Shown piece after piece: positions 23,041-35,660 of a DNA stretch of 64,000 nucleotides; position 1 is the stretch's first letter; each line of letters starts with the position of its first letter. The DNA is from Kingdonia uniflora (lineage: Eukaryota; Streptophyta; Magnoliopsida; Ranunculales; Circaeasteraceae). The notes beneath the pieces are model-generated. The model was not told where the DNA came from, did no database searches, and worked only from the letters and a program-made list of their open reading frames with translations. The translations under genes and the position numbers were made by a program. The stretch covers positions 310,001-374,000 of the forward strand of contig JACGCM010001123.1 of the NCBI GenBank assembly GCA_014058105.1, written 5' to 3'.

Positions 23041-23802
23041 CAATACCTCGAAAAATATATAAAAATAATAATAATCAAATATTGTCAATCCATTGCCTTA
23101 TACTCCTCTCTTCAGACTACTACCATATTCGACAAAAAGGTAAAATATTTGGCTAAATTATATTACTTTCATTCAATACAATGTGTTCAAACTTAATCAC
23201 TTCATTATTTGAATTGCAGAGCTAAATCACTGGTAAACTAAACCAATGTATAAAAAAACTAATAAAACAGAGAAGGGTCTTGGATGTTTCACAGCCAAAA
23301 TGCTTACAGCCTTTGTGTTTTTATACTAATCTGGATCAATTTGTAAACCTGTCAGCGCATACAAATTAAACCTTAGTTCTATAAATGTGAGTACATAATA
23401 AGATGCTTGCAATTGTAAAAGAAAAGAAAAGAATATATAACAAGATCAAAATACCTATTTGTTTGAAGGATTCCACCTCCGTGATAATTATACATTCTGG
23501 ATCCCCATAAGTTTCTTATGTACAAGATTATAGTCAAAATGAGCTAAACGTAAGGAAAGTTTGTGATAATGTACAAGATATTTGTACAAAAGTAATTGTA
23601 CTACATCGATAAGGTTAAAAGAGGGGGGAAATAATATTACCATGCTTAGCCCTGATAAATTTGAAGTTGTATGAGATTGTACGACCGTGTGAACACCACA
23701 TCACTATAAACCACCCTTGAGTTAGGAATCATTTCTCAAGTGTCTGTTCGCATATGGCAAAACCACAATTTTGAGTTGTAAATCATTTTCATAAATATCC
23801 AT

Positions 23803-26765
23803 TCAATCAAGTTCAAGGGCAGAAATCTTTGCCCATGCTTCTTCCCGAGCCACCTGCTAACCAATAAAACCAGAGACTCTCAGTTTTAAAAATATAAGAA
23901 ACATGACTTAATGGCTCAACTTATATACTATGGTTAGAGACTCCAAGTCCTACATACTTCAAAACTCAAATGAAATTATATCAATCTAATCACATCCTTG
24001 AAGAAATCCAAGACTTAACTGTACTTTTCAGCGTGATTGAAACAGATCGTAAGAACTTGATTGAATGGATATTTATGAAATATGATTAGTGAGGCAGTAT
24101 TGATGAAACGTGATGAGCGAATTTGTACAATAACATGCTAATGATATTATGCAACATGCGAAGTAGTTTGCACTTCTAACACGTAAAATAACCACTATCA
24201 TATATATATTGTAAGAACATGGTAAAAAAGCTATGTTTCTACCTTTTTACCTTCAAGCTCCTTCCTCACTCTTATCATTTCGTACTTCAGAGCTTCCACT
24301 TTCTATTCCACATGCACAATAGAAGAAAGCATATGAGTGTTTTCTGCATGAATTAACACCAAGTTGTAAGGGTTCTTAAACCTCAGTACAAATATCGAGT
24401 AGCAAAGAGAATTCATTTTAACGAAAAAGTTTTCCACTGACAATGTGATATACCTAAGGAGCACAAAATCATTTAGTTGCGATATATCATAACCTAAGAC
24501 TTCCGATGTATCGTTACGTTGGAATATGGAGTAACCTTAAAAATCATTTAGTTGCGATGTATCATAACCTAAGACTTCCGATATATCATAACCACTCAAG
24601 TGATATATAAAATCTTCTATTAGAAAATTATGTAGTAGATTCAATACATCTTTTTTATACTTTGTGATTAATGAAAAAATGCCTGATACAAGTATTTTTA
24701 CATGGATCAAAATATATCTTACGCCATATATCATGACGAGCATGCAAGCTAAGTAGTATTAGTTAGGGCATACATTTATGATATTTGCAGATATTTGCTG
24801 CTCTTCTTGAACTCGGGCCTCTAGTTGATGAACTTTCTTTTATGAAATAACCAACCTTTCCCGTGTGTTCTCCTAGATGCTGAAAAGCACATAGCCTCTT
24901 TAGTTAATGTAGAGATTCAATAGTATAAAAATGAAATTTAAATGAGGCATACCAGTTTGGATCTCAAGGTTTCCACAAGTAAGCGGCTTTCCTTTTTAGA
25001 TTCCTGGAAACGTGAAGAAAAAAAACATATTTAACATAATATTTTAGGAACTATGTATTGACAACATTTTAGATATCTCTAATTATCGGTATGATGTAGA
25101 ATTCACACCTAAAGTTTATTAATTACTTCGTTGAGTGAGCAACGAATCTGAAATCAACTACAAAGTTACTTGGTTGTTCATAGAAGAATAGAAGTCGAAC
25201 TAAGTATCACTTTACCAATCTAGGACCCTTGATTCAATAATAGGGAGTTTCAATCTATCTTGGAAAAATTAATGCAGAACATGGACATGTGAGTAATTTA
25301 CAAATGTATTTCAGAAACAGACAACAACATTATCTGCAATAATAGGTATATAAATGCTTTGAGATAGATAAGAAACAAAAGGTAATGGCAAGAAACGAAA
25401 AGTAATAGATAAGAAATTTATGGAATGTAATTATCGGGATGAAGTAGAATTTTCTGGCTTATGGTCGCAATGAACCCGCATATTTCTATGACAGCTCCAA
25501 AGATTATATATTTCCATACATAAATTTTCTATATTAAGCTGGCAACTTGGATAACTAAATAATCGAAACATCACAAAAAATGTTAAAGACGTTGAAGAAG
25601 AGATTAGAATCTCTATCTACTGAAAACATTCCAAGCCTCATCTTCTTGTAACCCGCCCTTCACAATAATCAAATGATTCTACTGACTTCACATACTCCAT
25701 CACAACATAAATATCGATATGTGTCCCTATGACATCCTCATAAAGTTGTATCATATAATGTAATCAAATGTAAGGCCAAGACTTAAAATTCTAAAAGCAT
25801 TAGATAAAAAATACAATGTATGAATAATCATCTAAGCTTAAGTTTTGTACATTTTTCACCCATATCCATGTTTTCTTGAAAGGCAAGCTGGGGTTGAATG
25901 CAGACCCCCCTGTTCTATAGATTAATAGAATACACAAAAGTGAACTCTCTATGTGGAGAAGCTTAAAAGAAAAAAAACAATGAAAGAGAGCAGGTCAACA
26001 AGCAAAAGGAAAAACTACAAACTCCAATCAGGGCAAAATACTAATAAAAGACTGTAGCACTAATGCGTGATAGACTTCAAATCTTCAGCAGAAGAACTTA
26101 AAATGAACACCTTTAAGAGATGCGACTAGTAACAGTTTCACTAGCACCTACATCTAAGGAACATAAGAGAGGATCTGGCATGGAGCTGTACTCCATAATT
26201 ATAGCAGCAGTAAAATATTAGACAAGCAAGCAGACAACCCTACTTTCTATGTTGTAGCAATAATTAAAATATTGGAAATACTTAATATAGTCTAAAGAAG
26301 CTCTACTATAGTTCTGCATTGCCCCAAAGTTGCCCAAATCAAGCAGGCAGTAAGTGCCTCAATCTGAGAAGTTATCTAGTAACCCCATTTAGCTACATTC
26401 CTCAGATTAAGTGAGGCAGCCCATTCAGATTTCATATCTTAATAGAAACTGTGTTCCTCTTATTCTCAGAAAATAAATAGAAATGTATGGATGATGAAAG
26501 GATAAAATGGATGGATAAAAACTGATAAAGGCATTACTGAAAGCTGATAAAGGAATTACCATGCATATGTTTTAGAACAATAGCTCAACTGCTCTCCCCA
26601 GCTGCTGGCATTTTTTAGAATATATCATTTATAATCAAGATAACAGAGGCTACAACTTTAGACTTGGCACACAAGTTTATTTTTTTTATAAAAGAATCTT
26701 ACATAAAACTTACTCACTACAGGCCAACCCATTCGGAATTGCGCCCCAATGTCGCTTGTTGCCAT
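23803..26765 (-). pseudogene. Unidentified six-exon coiled-coil gene with two nonsense codons
   Basis: Exons on the minus strand: 26718-26765 (MATSDIGAQFRMGWPV), 25109-25147 (IRCSLNEVINKL, then TAG), 24953-25003 (ESKKESRLLVETLRSKL), 24774-24872 (ENTRERLV.., TAA, KKVHQLEARVQEEQQ), 24243-24302 (KVEALKYEMIRVRKELEGKK) and 23803-23856 (QVAREEAWAKISALELD, stop). Every exon is a multiple of three and every junction is GT..AG in phase 0, which is hard to get by chance. The product, about 116 residues, would be mostly charged alpha-helix. I do not recognise it. Two in-frame stops (25111-25109 and within 24774-24872) make it a pseudogene unless those exons are skipped. It lies inside the side of the CACTA terminus, so capture by that element is possible. 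Extra exons may hide in the 1.6-kb first intron. Confidence 0.5.
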
Positions 26766-27499
26766 GGTTTCACTACGTGAAGAGAGCACCAGTGAACCAA
26801 ACGACAAATTTTGTTATCTTTATAAGTTTTCTCAACTCTCTTTTGACTCGAGATATCAGCTGGAGATTATCTTACACTGTGTATGAACAAAATATGAGAA
26901 GGTTAATTTCGACTTGCACCCAATAAATTCAAGAAAAAATTTACTTGTATCCAATAAATTATAATAACAAAACATACTTACTCACTACCAACCCTTTACA
27001 TAAAATACAAATGGCTTTTGACTTTTAATGGTTTGGTGCTAAATCTTATTACTTGAAATCATCACTTAACACCCAATCATTTCAGGAACTTCATATTTCG
27101 ACTTCAAGATTATAGTAGTGCTTGAAAAGTCACTAATACTACCAAATGGCAAGCCAAGAAAATTTACTTTCCTTAGTACTCTATTCAGTTCTATACATTT
27201 CAAAAAATATTCATTTAGACGTCCGATACTTTTTAGCTAGGAAATACTTTCCGACTTGCATAGAATAGAATACCAAACTGCTATCATCTTGGGCTTTCTA
27301 CTCTATAGGGCTTTAAACACAACAAATCATGCAATCTTTGCAAAAAATGATATAGTAATTGCTAAAATTGTAGTTATGAAAGCTAACCCGTCTTAAGACT
27401 GTTGCAGGTTTCATAATGCTGAACTTTGCGATTACAGATAAATTTCAGTGATTGAGTACCCCGAAAGATAATAGTACGCTATGGGCAACCCAGTCCTCA

Positions 27500-27722
27500 T
27501 TGCTTCGTAGGACTAGAGCATATGGGACCTGAAGCCTTTGGAGCTAGAGCATCCGGGGGATCCAAGCCAAGGGAGTTGAAAATAGTTGGAACTAGAGTAT
27601 CTGAAGCCAGGGACCTGAAAATAGGTAATTTGGAGCTAGAGCATTGGTGGGATTAGAGCAAGAGAGTAGTTTAGGGGACCTGAAAATAGATAGTTTGGAG
27701 CAAGAGCATCAGTGAGAGGGTG
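27500..27722. repeat. Imperfect tandem repeat, GGAGCTAGAGCAT units
   Basis: Variants of GGGACCTGAAAATAG..TTTGGAGCTAGAGCATC recur four to five times with spacing of about 40-55 bp. Confidence 0.7.
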
Positions 27723-27783
27723 TGAAGAATGCTATCTACTCTCAAGAGACCCCAAGCTTACATCATAGGCCGTCTATGGCACA

Positions 27784-27864
27784 CCCGTTAATAGCTACTA
27801 AGTGTCGTCTATCCCGTCAATAGCTACTGAGTCTCGTCTATCCCGTCAATAACTACTGAGTCTC
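27784..27864. repeat. 29-bp tandem repeat, three units
   Basis: CCCGTYAATAGCTACTRAGT followed by STCGTCTAT begins at 27784, 27813 and 27842, so the period is exactly 29 bp. The last unit is partial. Confidence 0.85.
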
Positions 27865-28630
27865 AAAGGTGTTTATTTGTACCTAGTCTAAGAGAAAAGT
27901 GAGTAGGTAGCGGAGGTGGATATCAAATGCGCTTAGGAAGAAATAGCGGTAGCGCAAATTACAGGTGCGAAGGATCCTTGTGAGTCTGAAGCTTCTTTTC
28001 CTCTAGATAACTGGAGGCTAAAGACATCCTTTATGATTTGAATAACTAGCGTTACATTAGTAATCGGGGCTCCCTCGCGCTAAAGATTGGCGCGGTGCAC
28101 TACATGAATAGGGTACCACCTATTTTACTCACGCTTTTCCACCCTAAGCTACGTCCTTAGCTCTAATAGAAAAAAGTATTACTCAATAGAGAGAGAAAGA
28201 GAGAAAGGCTTTCTAAACTACTAGAAGAAAAAAGAGGTTAGGAAAATGAGTGGGTTTTGGTCTGTTTATTAACTAGCTGACGCAACTGTTTCTTTTCTAT
28301 TAATGTATACTAGCAGTCGGGTGCCTACAAGTATTTGTAAAATGATGACCTATGGGCTCAAATAGTTTAATGTTTCAGTTAAGAATAGAGCTGATATTTC
28401 AAGCATCGATCATTTGTTCAAGTTTCAACAGTAATTAACTTCAATTCATGGTAGACTGGAGTTTGGTATTATGCGTACAATCCTTTTGTTGCAAGTCTTG
28501 GTTGCCTTCAATATTGCGTACAATCTTATATAAATTCAATCCCATCAAAAAGATTTTCTGCATAATTCAAAGATACATTCTACCCTAACTCAATGCATAC
28601 TAACTCATTTAAACTTTGTTTGCTGTGCAG

Positions 28631-29001
28631 GGTATGATATAGCGTGCGCTACCGACTCCAAAGAAGCTGAGGCGATCTCAGTGATTCACGGGATGGAGGC
28701 AGCTCACAGATTGGGGCTCGACAGGGTCCTGCTCTTGACAGACTGCCAGCACCATGTGCATGCTTTTTGTAATTGTTCAGAGGACCTATCCTGGGGCGCC
28801 CTGACACTGGCCCCGAATATTCGTTCCCTCGCCGCTCTTTTCCATGCTTTCACTTTTGAGTTTACTGATCGTCGTTGTAATTATTCTGCGCATTTTTTAG
28901 CAGCCAGGGGTGCAGTATCCCCCCCTATTTGTTTAGAGCCCATGGAGGCGACTAGACTTGTAAACTCTGTTATGCCCAGCCCTAGGGCTGTTTTTGGTTA
29001 A
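28631..29001 (+). pseudogene. LINE-type RNase H (RVT_3) C-terminal fragment
   Basis: The open frame includes DSKEAEAISVIHGMEAAHRL, GLDRVLLLTDCQ, WGALTLAPNIRSL and FTDRRCNYSAHFLAARGA. This is the plant RVT_3/RNase H-like pattern with catalytic-type Glu (EAEA), Asp (TDCQ) and the Asp-Arg...Asn..AH block. It ends in a TAA at 28999-29001. The N-terminal half with the first Asp is not seen, and an AG acceptor-like site precedes it at 28629-28630. Likely the tail of a dead LINE, or of a gene derived from one. Confidence 0.6.
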
Positions 29002-30420
29002 TATATTTGCTGACTTTGCTTAAAAAAATAAAATAATGTATACTAACCATTACATATACAATTCCAACAACGTAAATCCACTAATAAATAAAAACAAATA
29101 AATATACTAAAAATCAAATCTTCGATTACAAAATTGTAGGAACAACACATAATTAAGAGATTTAATATAAATGAACCCAAATCTTTCTTAACAATTTCAA
29201 ACTTTTCTATGTAGTTCTGTCGTGATTTCTCGCCAAATATTTATTCCCTTGGATTGATAAGATCTAATATAAACTTCCTTCAATATCCAATAAGCTCATG
29301 CACTGCTCATACTACTCCGGATTGAAAGATTTATTGAGATGTCAAAGCTTAGAAAGATAAACCTAGCAAAAGATGAGTATTGTCAATCAGTGTTTTAGGA
29401 GGCTCGGGTGACATCTCACAGGAAGAAGTTGCACAAGAATTTTAGATTATATCTTTCGCTGGAAGAGCATCATCAGATAGGTTTATCTCATTACTTTCTT
29501 CGTGGGTTGACCATGCAACCTTTTAATGGAATGACCAGACCAAAGTTTACCAGCAGGAGCTTTAGACTTTCGACTTTCTAGGGTGTTAGAAGGCACCACC
29601 TCGTATTTACTCCACTCCGCCCCTTCCACATATCTGGCTATACCTCTCCCCAACCCGAACCATTCATCATGTGCCTGTTATAACCCCAATCTTGCCTTTA
29701 ATGCATATGAGATTCGTCCCCAGACATATCGTTGTTCCCATCACATCCGTGGAGCTCATCCCCCAGATTTTGCCATCCGAATGGAAGAACGTGACCAAAA
29801 AATCTATCACCATAGGAAATGTGGTAAGGAACACCGATGAGGTTTAACTCTAACATATTACTGAGCAATTGGGTGAGTGACACCTGATCCAGCTCAATTG
29901 GGTGAGTAACAACACCTATGCAAAATCGGAAATGCATCATGTATATAGGATATGGCATGATACGATAATAGGAGTGCTTATCTTGTACATTTAATGTAAA
30001 AGAAAATCTGGAGAAGACAAATCCAACATAACATATCAAATACTGAATGAATATAACTTTATTGATTTCATCTCATAAATCTTGAAACCAAATGTTACAG
30101 TTTAGAGCTACTACAACCTAAGACTTTAAGTCCCCTTAGAAAATGTATATGACAGTACCCCGTCATTTATCTAATACATTACAAATTATCGTCGACACAT
30201 GTTTCCAAACCTTTAAGGTCATATATGGATTATCACTATCTAAGTTTGGTGAAATTGTATATTAATAGTACCTGAACTGCAGGCTGGGAAGCAGGTTAGG
30301 TACATGGGAAGAAGCATCTCATAATTCAGCACTAATAAACATGATGGGAAAACTCCTAATACAACATTCTTGAATTGGAATTTTCTAGATTCCAGAAATG
30401 AAAAGCTGGAAACATAAGTA
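29002..30420. other. No gene recognised
   Basis: AT-rich sequence. A minus-strand open stretch of 113 codons (29698-30039) and overlapping plus-strand frames show no similarity I can name. The plus strand at about 29650-29840 is less AT-rich and may be an old coding fragment. Confidence 0.5.
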
Positions 30421-31473
30421 TTATTGTGAAGAAAATGTTTCCATGTGTAACTTGCATCGGCAACCTTGTAATAAAGCCATTGTAGGCAGGTAGAGAGAGA
30501 CCTTCAAGTTATAACCCGCAGATCTCATTATTGTTACCAAGTCAAGCACGTGCTTTGTTTTATCTTGCGAGATATGAGACCAAATCAGCCGGTTGCACAC
30601 ATTCAACATCAATAAGAAACCTTTCTCTAATGCATATAGAAAGATGCCTGAAGCAAGATCAACCTTCCCTTCTCCACAGAGGCCATTGCTCAATGTTACA
30701 CAACTTGGGGATGTTACGTCTATCTTAAACTCTTAAGAGAGAAAAAATCTTTAAAGTTTCATTTAGCCTTCCAGCCTGATAATATCCATTAAGGGAAATG
30801 GTATAAGGTGATGGATCAAATGTCTTGCACTTCACGTCCATTTCGAGTAAGCCTCGTACACCTGCTTCCAAATCCCCACGTTCAAAGTTTTCTTCAACTA
30901 TTCTTATTTGCCCCTTCTTCACGATCTGGAAGACTTTTTACATATTTCAACCAAATATTGAAACTGTAGTAACTTCACCCTTTCAACAAAACCTAGTCAT
31001 TAATGTCTTATAAGTTGTCAATGTAGGAGTAACTCCAGTCCTCATTATCTGATTAAAGAATACTAGGTCATCATCATCCCTACCAACCTTTTGAAGCCCA
31101 TCTATAAGAGTTCCATATGTAGCAGCATCGGGATTTGGAATAGGTGAAACCCAGTTTGGGACAACCCTCCAAACATTATTTCCTTATCCTCTCATCATAT
31201 TAGAATCATCAACGACTGTTGGGCCTGCCTCTTTATTATTGTCATCATCGGATGATCCCAATAATGAAGAGTTGTTGTCAGCGCTCTAGACCTGAAAAGA
31301 AATGGCGGTGGAAGAGATGATGAGTTTCTATAAATAGATGATGAAGCAGACACAGTAACTCCATCATCTGCAGCTAACTTCTCCAAAGGCATCACAGCTT
31401 CCGATATCTGCATTAGTGGAATATTCTCGAGCATCTTTTGAGCCACTACTCCGTCCTGCTTCTTCGACACCAA
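30421..31473 (-). pseudogene. Pentatricopeptide repeat (PPR) protein, pseudogene
   Basis: Several PPR units are readable: NPDAATYGTLIDGLQKVGRD with GVTPTLTTYKTLM (about 31000-31140), FDPSPYTISLNGYYQAGRLN then ETLKIFSLL (30725-30922), and the unit with SNGLCGEGKVDLASGIF and MRSAGYNL (30421-30710). Such proteins bind organellar RNA. It is dead: stops after TRFC and FG (about 30960-31000), and a one-base frameshift at about 30735, where SLLRV* should run on into EFKIDVTSP. A Ser-rich stretch (31195-31473) may be the old N-terminal part in another frame. No complete start is visible. Confidence 0.72.
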
Positions 31474-33563
31474 GACTATAACATAACCTCAGTTCGGCTG
31501 TCACCTATCAATATTTTTTGATGAATGGGATTTCTCCATCAACTTTGGAGTTGAAGCATGTTCATCTAATATCAGGGACCTTTCAGTTGATAGCTCAACC
31601 AGATAGTTTCCTTCCCATTAGAAAGGAAATGGGGCTTGTTCTGCTCTTTGATTTCTCAATACACCTTGTTTTCTCCATCAACTCCATCTTCAGACTCAGA
31701 ATGTTTGTAATTTTATTCTGGCCGCTTTGAATTATACCTGAAACATGAAGCAAGAAAAATCCACCTTTATTGGAAAATACTCAAGGTTTAAAAGGAAAAA
31801 CTCAACACTATAAGATTTTTTTTTTTAGGGATACATGAAACCCCTTGCGTAACCGAGAAAATTTTCATGGATGCTTTGTATAAAACCAAAAAACTACGAA
31901 GAAACAGGAGAACAAATACAAGTCATCTTTCTTGAAACCCGTTGCATGGCCAAAAACTTTTCCAGGGATGTTTCAAGAAAAACCACAGGCAACCAAGACT
32001 ACCAGTGTTATTTATTTTATGACATGTCAAGAACTACTTCTATTATTTCCTTTTATTTGTCTTTCTTTGGTGATAAATCTATCTCTATTAATCATTGTGT
32101 TAATTAGAGTACGGGGTTTATGACCCAATAACATAACTGGCACACACAAAGAAGTATAAATTTGATCGATATCAGGAGAAAAAAAAAACCAGACCCCGTG
32201 CTAGTGACCGCTAGGCCTCAGAAAAGAACAAATACTACTAAATCAAAGGAGTTAAGGGTAGTATATATAGAATAAGAACACAATATATTACGTGAAATAT
32301 TGGAAACGTAGGGAAATTATACTCATCACCTTGATTAAAGCTAGGAGGATTTTGCTCAAGGTTTGTCACCTAGGAGACCTGATCCTAATAGCCTGCAAGG
32401 ACGCTATTTGCGAACCCTGATATTAAGGTTGAACCTAGCAAAACTTACCCTAAGAAGTGCATAGGATCTAAAAGTAATTTTCTACCCTAGCCCTAGAGTT
32501 CAATAAATAGAACTCAAAGGCAACGGTAAAAATGATCAGAGAACTCTTCTACCTACTGCAGCTCTTGGAAAACCTAACCGGGGATAGCAACCTAGAGTAG
32601 AGAGTAGTCCCTCTCTAGAAGCAATTCCATTCCTCATTCAATCCCTAATTCTAAGTAGCCTGAACAAACAATGTTGGACTACAGGAAACGAAGTGATGAA
32701 AGTATAAGTAATAATGTTACAAACAAACAAAAACTGTAATACGAAAATCTTATCTATACTATATAATGGCTTATTTCATGACGAATATCCATATCATAGG
32801 AATAGCACAATATCATAAATTTCAACATATATGGCATAGAAAACATAAAAAATTGAGCACACCTCCAACAAAGAGTTTGAATACTGGTGATTTTATTTGT
32901 TGTAGCAAAGTATTAATGTTTGGAATTGGTCCTGAACTCAAGCGCTTTGCTTTTTTAGGAATAGAACTTGTGTGCTTACTCACTGTCTGCTTAAGTATAT
33001 CCCTCACTTTCATAACCGAACCCATTCTTAGAACCTGTAATAAACATTTCATACTATCACTTCTCTTTCACTTACATTTTACATATTTACAAAAAAAAAT
33101 AAAAAAATCTCCAATGCTTTGCCAACTTCTCATAATAAATCCAAACATTTTTTTTTTGTCGAAATGGGACAATGCCGAATAACCCATAACTAATCTCTGA
33201 TTCCCCGAATTCCCGAATAATTGCATAAACATCACAAGTCATTTTCCAATTATGGGTAAACTAAATTGGTTAAATTCGTGATTTGACCAAATTGGGTAAC
33301 TTAGTAACTGTTATGGTCTCCTAAATTTGTAGGTATGAGGAACTCAAGTAATGCTAATGTAATGAAGAAACAAATATATATGTTTCAAATACTAAGGAAC
33401 TTAATGAGTAAAGCGAATCGACATGAACCCTAATTTGCACCAATAAATCCCTAAAGTTTGATTTTTTCTAAATGTTTGAATCAGAGATACGATCTTAACA
33501 CATCTATTTGCATATAGTTATGTAGAATAATAAAGAAGTACATGATGGTAAAAGCAATCTTAC
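31474..33563. other. No gene recognised
   Basis: Open stretches on both strands, none recognised. A minus-strand frame at 33052-32822 is preceded by an AG acceptor-like TTACAG but does not continue SEC23. Confidence 0.5.
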
Positions 33564-33725
33564 AGTTCCCGGGCCTTCAGTGCACGGCCTGCCAACTAAA
33601 GCTATGATACGTGCACCTGTTCGAGGTAAGCAAACTCCTAATAGACCCTTGTAATAAGCGCAACACCGGAGATCTTGATTACCAGTTTGAACTGGACATT
33701 GATCATTTTGTATTTTATCCAATAG
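33564..33725 (-). pseudogene. SEC23: Single exon of SEC23 (COPII coat GTPase-activating subunit)
   Basis: The exon is 162 bp (54 codons), with acceptor TTTTAG before it and donor GTAAGA after it. It reads [20 protein letters not shown] then [19 protein letters not shown] and RPCTEGPGT. This is the SEC23 trunk region (usual [27 protein letters not shown]). The stretch between LRC and GLLG is about four residues shorter than in normal SEC23 and reads CAYYK. SEC23 works in ER-to-Golgi vesicle budding. No neighbouring SEC23 exon was found on either side, so this is an isolated gene fragment. Confidence 0.72.
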
Positions 33726-33791
33726 CTAAAATTCCAACATTAAATTAAACTTCTTGAAAATATATACATTTGATCTTACAAATCAAGCAAC

Positions 33792-34417
33792 TGTCAAGAA
33801 ATAACGGGGGCAAATCGCAACGCGGAAGCACTATTAAAGTATTAAGCAAGAACTTGAGATCTAAATCTAAACATATAAAGAATTCAAACAATCAAGGCTA
33901 TAAGCACAAACACAAGGTTTATTAGGTGGAAATCCTTATAGGATCAAAACCACCCCCGACAAGCACGACGAATCTATTATCAATAAAATGTTACAAGAAG
34001 TTCCAGAGATCTCTCAACCTCACCTCTACCCTTTCAGATAATCCCCAGCAAGAAACCCTAGAAAGAAAACCCAAGAAATCTCTTCAGAGTAAGAACCCTA
34101 GATTTTTCCCTTTTCTCTCTCTAACTCTTTTCTCTTTGTACAGAGGCCTTTAACACACACTCTGTATTTATAGACTTTCTATTAGTTCATCAGCGAAGTA
34201 CGCATCATGAGACAAACCATCGCTTTAGAATAAATCTCCGTACTTCGAACGACCCAAAGAAAAACTTACTTACGATTTCTGTTTGAATAGATTTTAAATC
34301 TATTCGAATAAAAATAATCTTATTCAAATACAAAAGGGCTTGGATACTTTTATTCGAATAGAATTAATTCTATTTGAATACAAAAGTCTTCCCACCTTTT
34401 TGAGCCGTATCCCAACA
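33792..34417 (-). mobile_element. Solo LTR (626 bp)
   Basis: Ends are TGTCAAG..CCCAACA and both sides carry the 5-bp repeat GCAAC (33787-33791, 34418-34422). On the minus strand it starts TGTTGGGATACGG and contains a TATA-like CTATAAATAC at about 34165-34174, giving the sense direction. No internal element sequence is present, so it arose by LTR-LTR recombination. Confidence 0.85.
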
Positions 34418-34837
34418 GCAACAAAATAACTATTAAAACCCACCAAATTGAGAGTGTCTTCGCAACTGATTAAGACCCCTTGTTGATATGTCTATCTCTA
34501 CCCCAAAACACTAAGACCCAATTGATTCAAAATCTGATCCTTGTTAATATCCTTATTACCAAGAAAGATATAAACTTTCGACAGATCCGCAAACCCAAAC
34601 TCATGAACCTGAACCAGAGTACCAAAAGAGATGAAATCAGCAAGCACCTCAAGGTGTGTACATGGACAAAACTGCCATAAATTTGTAAGCATCAACCAAG
34701 GACGGGGTGGTACTAAAGAATCTTCGCCGTGAAAAGGCCAAGATTGGTCCGAACACAGTTCCAATGGTTGTCAGTGTAGAATATCGCGCCCGGCTACAGA
34801 CATTTTGTCTCACGCTTCTGCATCACTTTATCAGCTG

Positions 34838-35647
34838 TGACACGGCCCTAGCCGGGACCGACTCTACAGTTCCCGGAGTGCAGCGGAATAGGGGACCGTG
34901 CGGCGTACACGGACGCGAGGTCGGCGTGTACCAGCCATCTTCACTGGCGCGGCGCGCCAGTGGCATACAACCCACGGATGCTAGAGCGACATCCGGATTA
35001 TCCTGGATACTCGTGAGGGGTCATTGAATATGTATTCAGTAAAGGCAACAACGCTGAAGGTTCCCTCAATAATCCCTACAGCGTAATCTCTCACGACGCG
35101 CGCGAGATACGGAAGCACACCTGTCCTGTAGCGGATCAGGGTAGCTCAATATGCCGGTTTCCACCTTAGGGACTCATATCTCAAGGGGCGACGAGCCTGG
35201 ACTAATTATACTGTCCATCTGAAAGGGGCGGTGCATCTCGGATAGCCCGCGGGGCATAGCGGCGCCATATGAAGCCCTCTAATGAAAACCGGCCCGCATT
35301 GCGAGGCAATGTCCCCTAGCCTACCCTAGGCCTAGGAGAACTCATAACTATCCCTTGTAGATAGTCCATGAGCCGGGGTCCTTGATGACCAAGCATTAAA
35401 GCTCTTTTAGTCATGGGGAGGATCGGACCAAGGTTCCTCCTTAATATAGCTACTAAGTAAATAGTCAACTTCCAAAAGGAAACGTTAAAACATGAGACGA
35501 AGCGTACTGGACCTTTTCGCCCCCTTAACTGAATCCGATTGCGACGAAACTTGGCGTGCTGCTATATTAGGATATAGAGAACAAATACATTCGGACAGAA
35601 CTCAAAACGCTCGGGTAGATTTGGCCGGCGTTCGGTAGGTCGTCACA
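34838..35647 (-). repeat. 3' LTR of the young non-coding element
   Basis: Plus-strand ends TGACACGGCC..GTCGTCACA, 810 bp. It differs from the other LTR only at 35249 (G here, A at 38950). Confidence 0.92.
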
Positions 35648-35660
35648 CCCTCCCGCACTT
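35648..35660 (-). other. Polypurine tract of the young non-coding element
   Basis: Minus-strand AAGTGCGGGAGGG abuts the 3' LTR, the expected site of plus-strand DNA priming. Confidence 0.65.

Noticed and set aside
27100..27120. TATAGTAGTG as a CACTA right end
   Set aside because: Only the CACTA bases agree; the rest of the end and the target duplication differ.
31518..31730. 70-codon plus-strand frame as a small gene
   Set aside because: No motif, no splice or promoter context; the region borders the PPR pseudogene on the other strand.
32881..32907. CTACAACAAATA (minus strand) as the missing inverted end of the CACTA element at 22688
   Set aside because: Twelve bases match, but the first bases are not CA, no TGACGT-type subterminal repeats follow, and the 3-bp target copy does not match.
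32822..33052. Minus-strand frame as the next SEC23 exon
   Set aside because: After an acceptor-like TTACAG no frame gives the expected SEC23 continuation (SKDLSEPVRSHKD-like).
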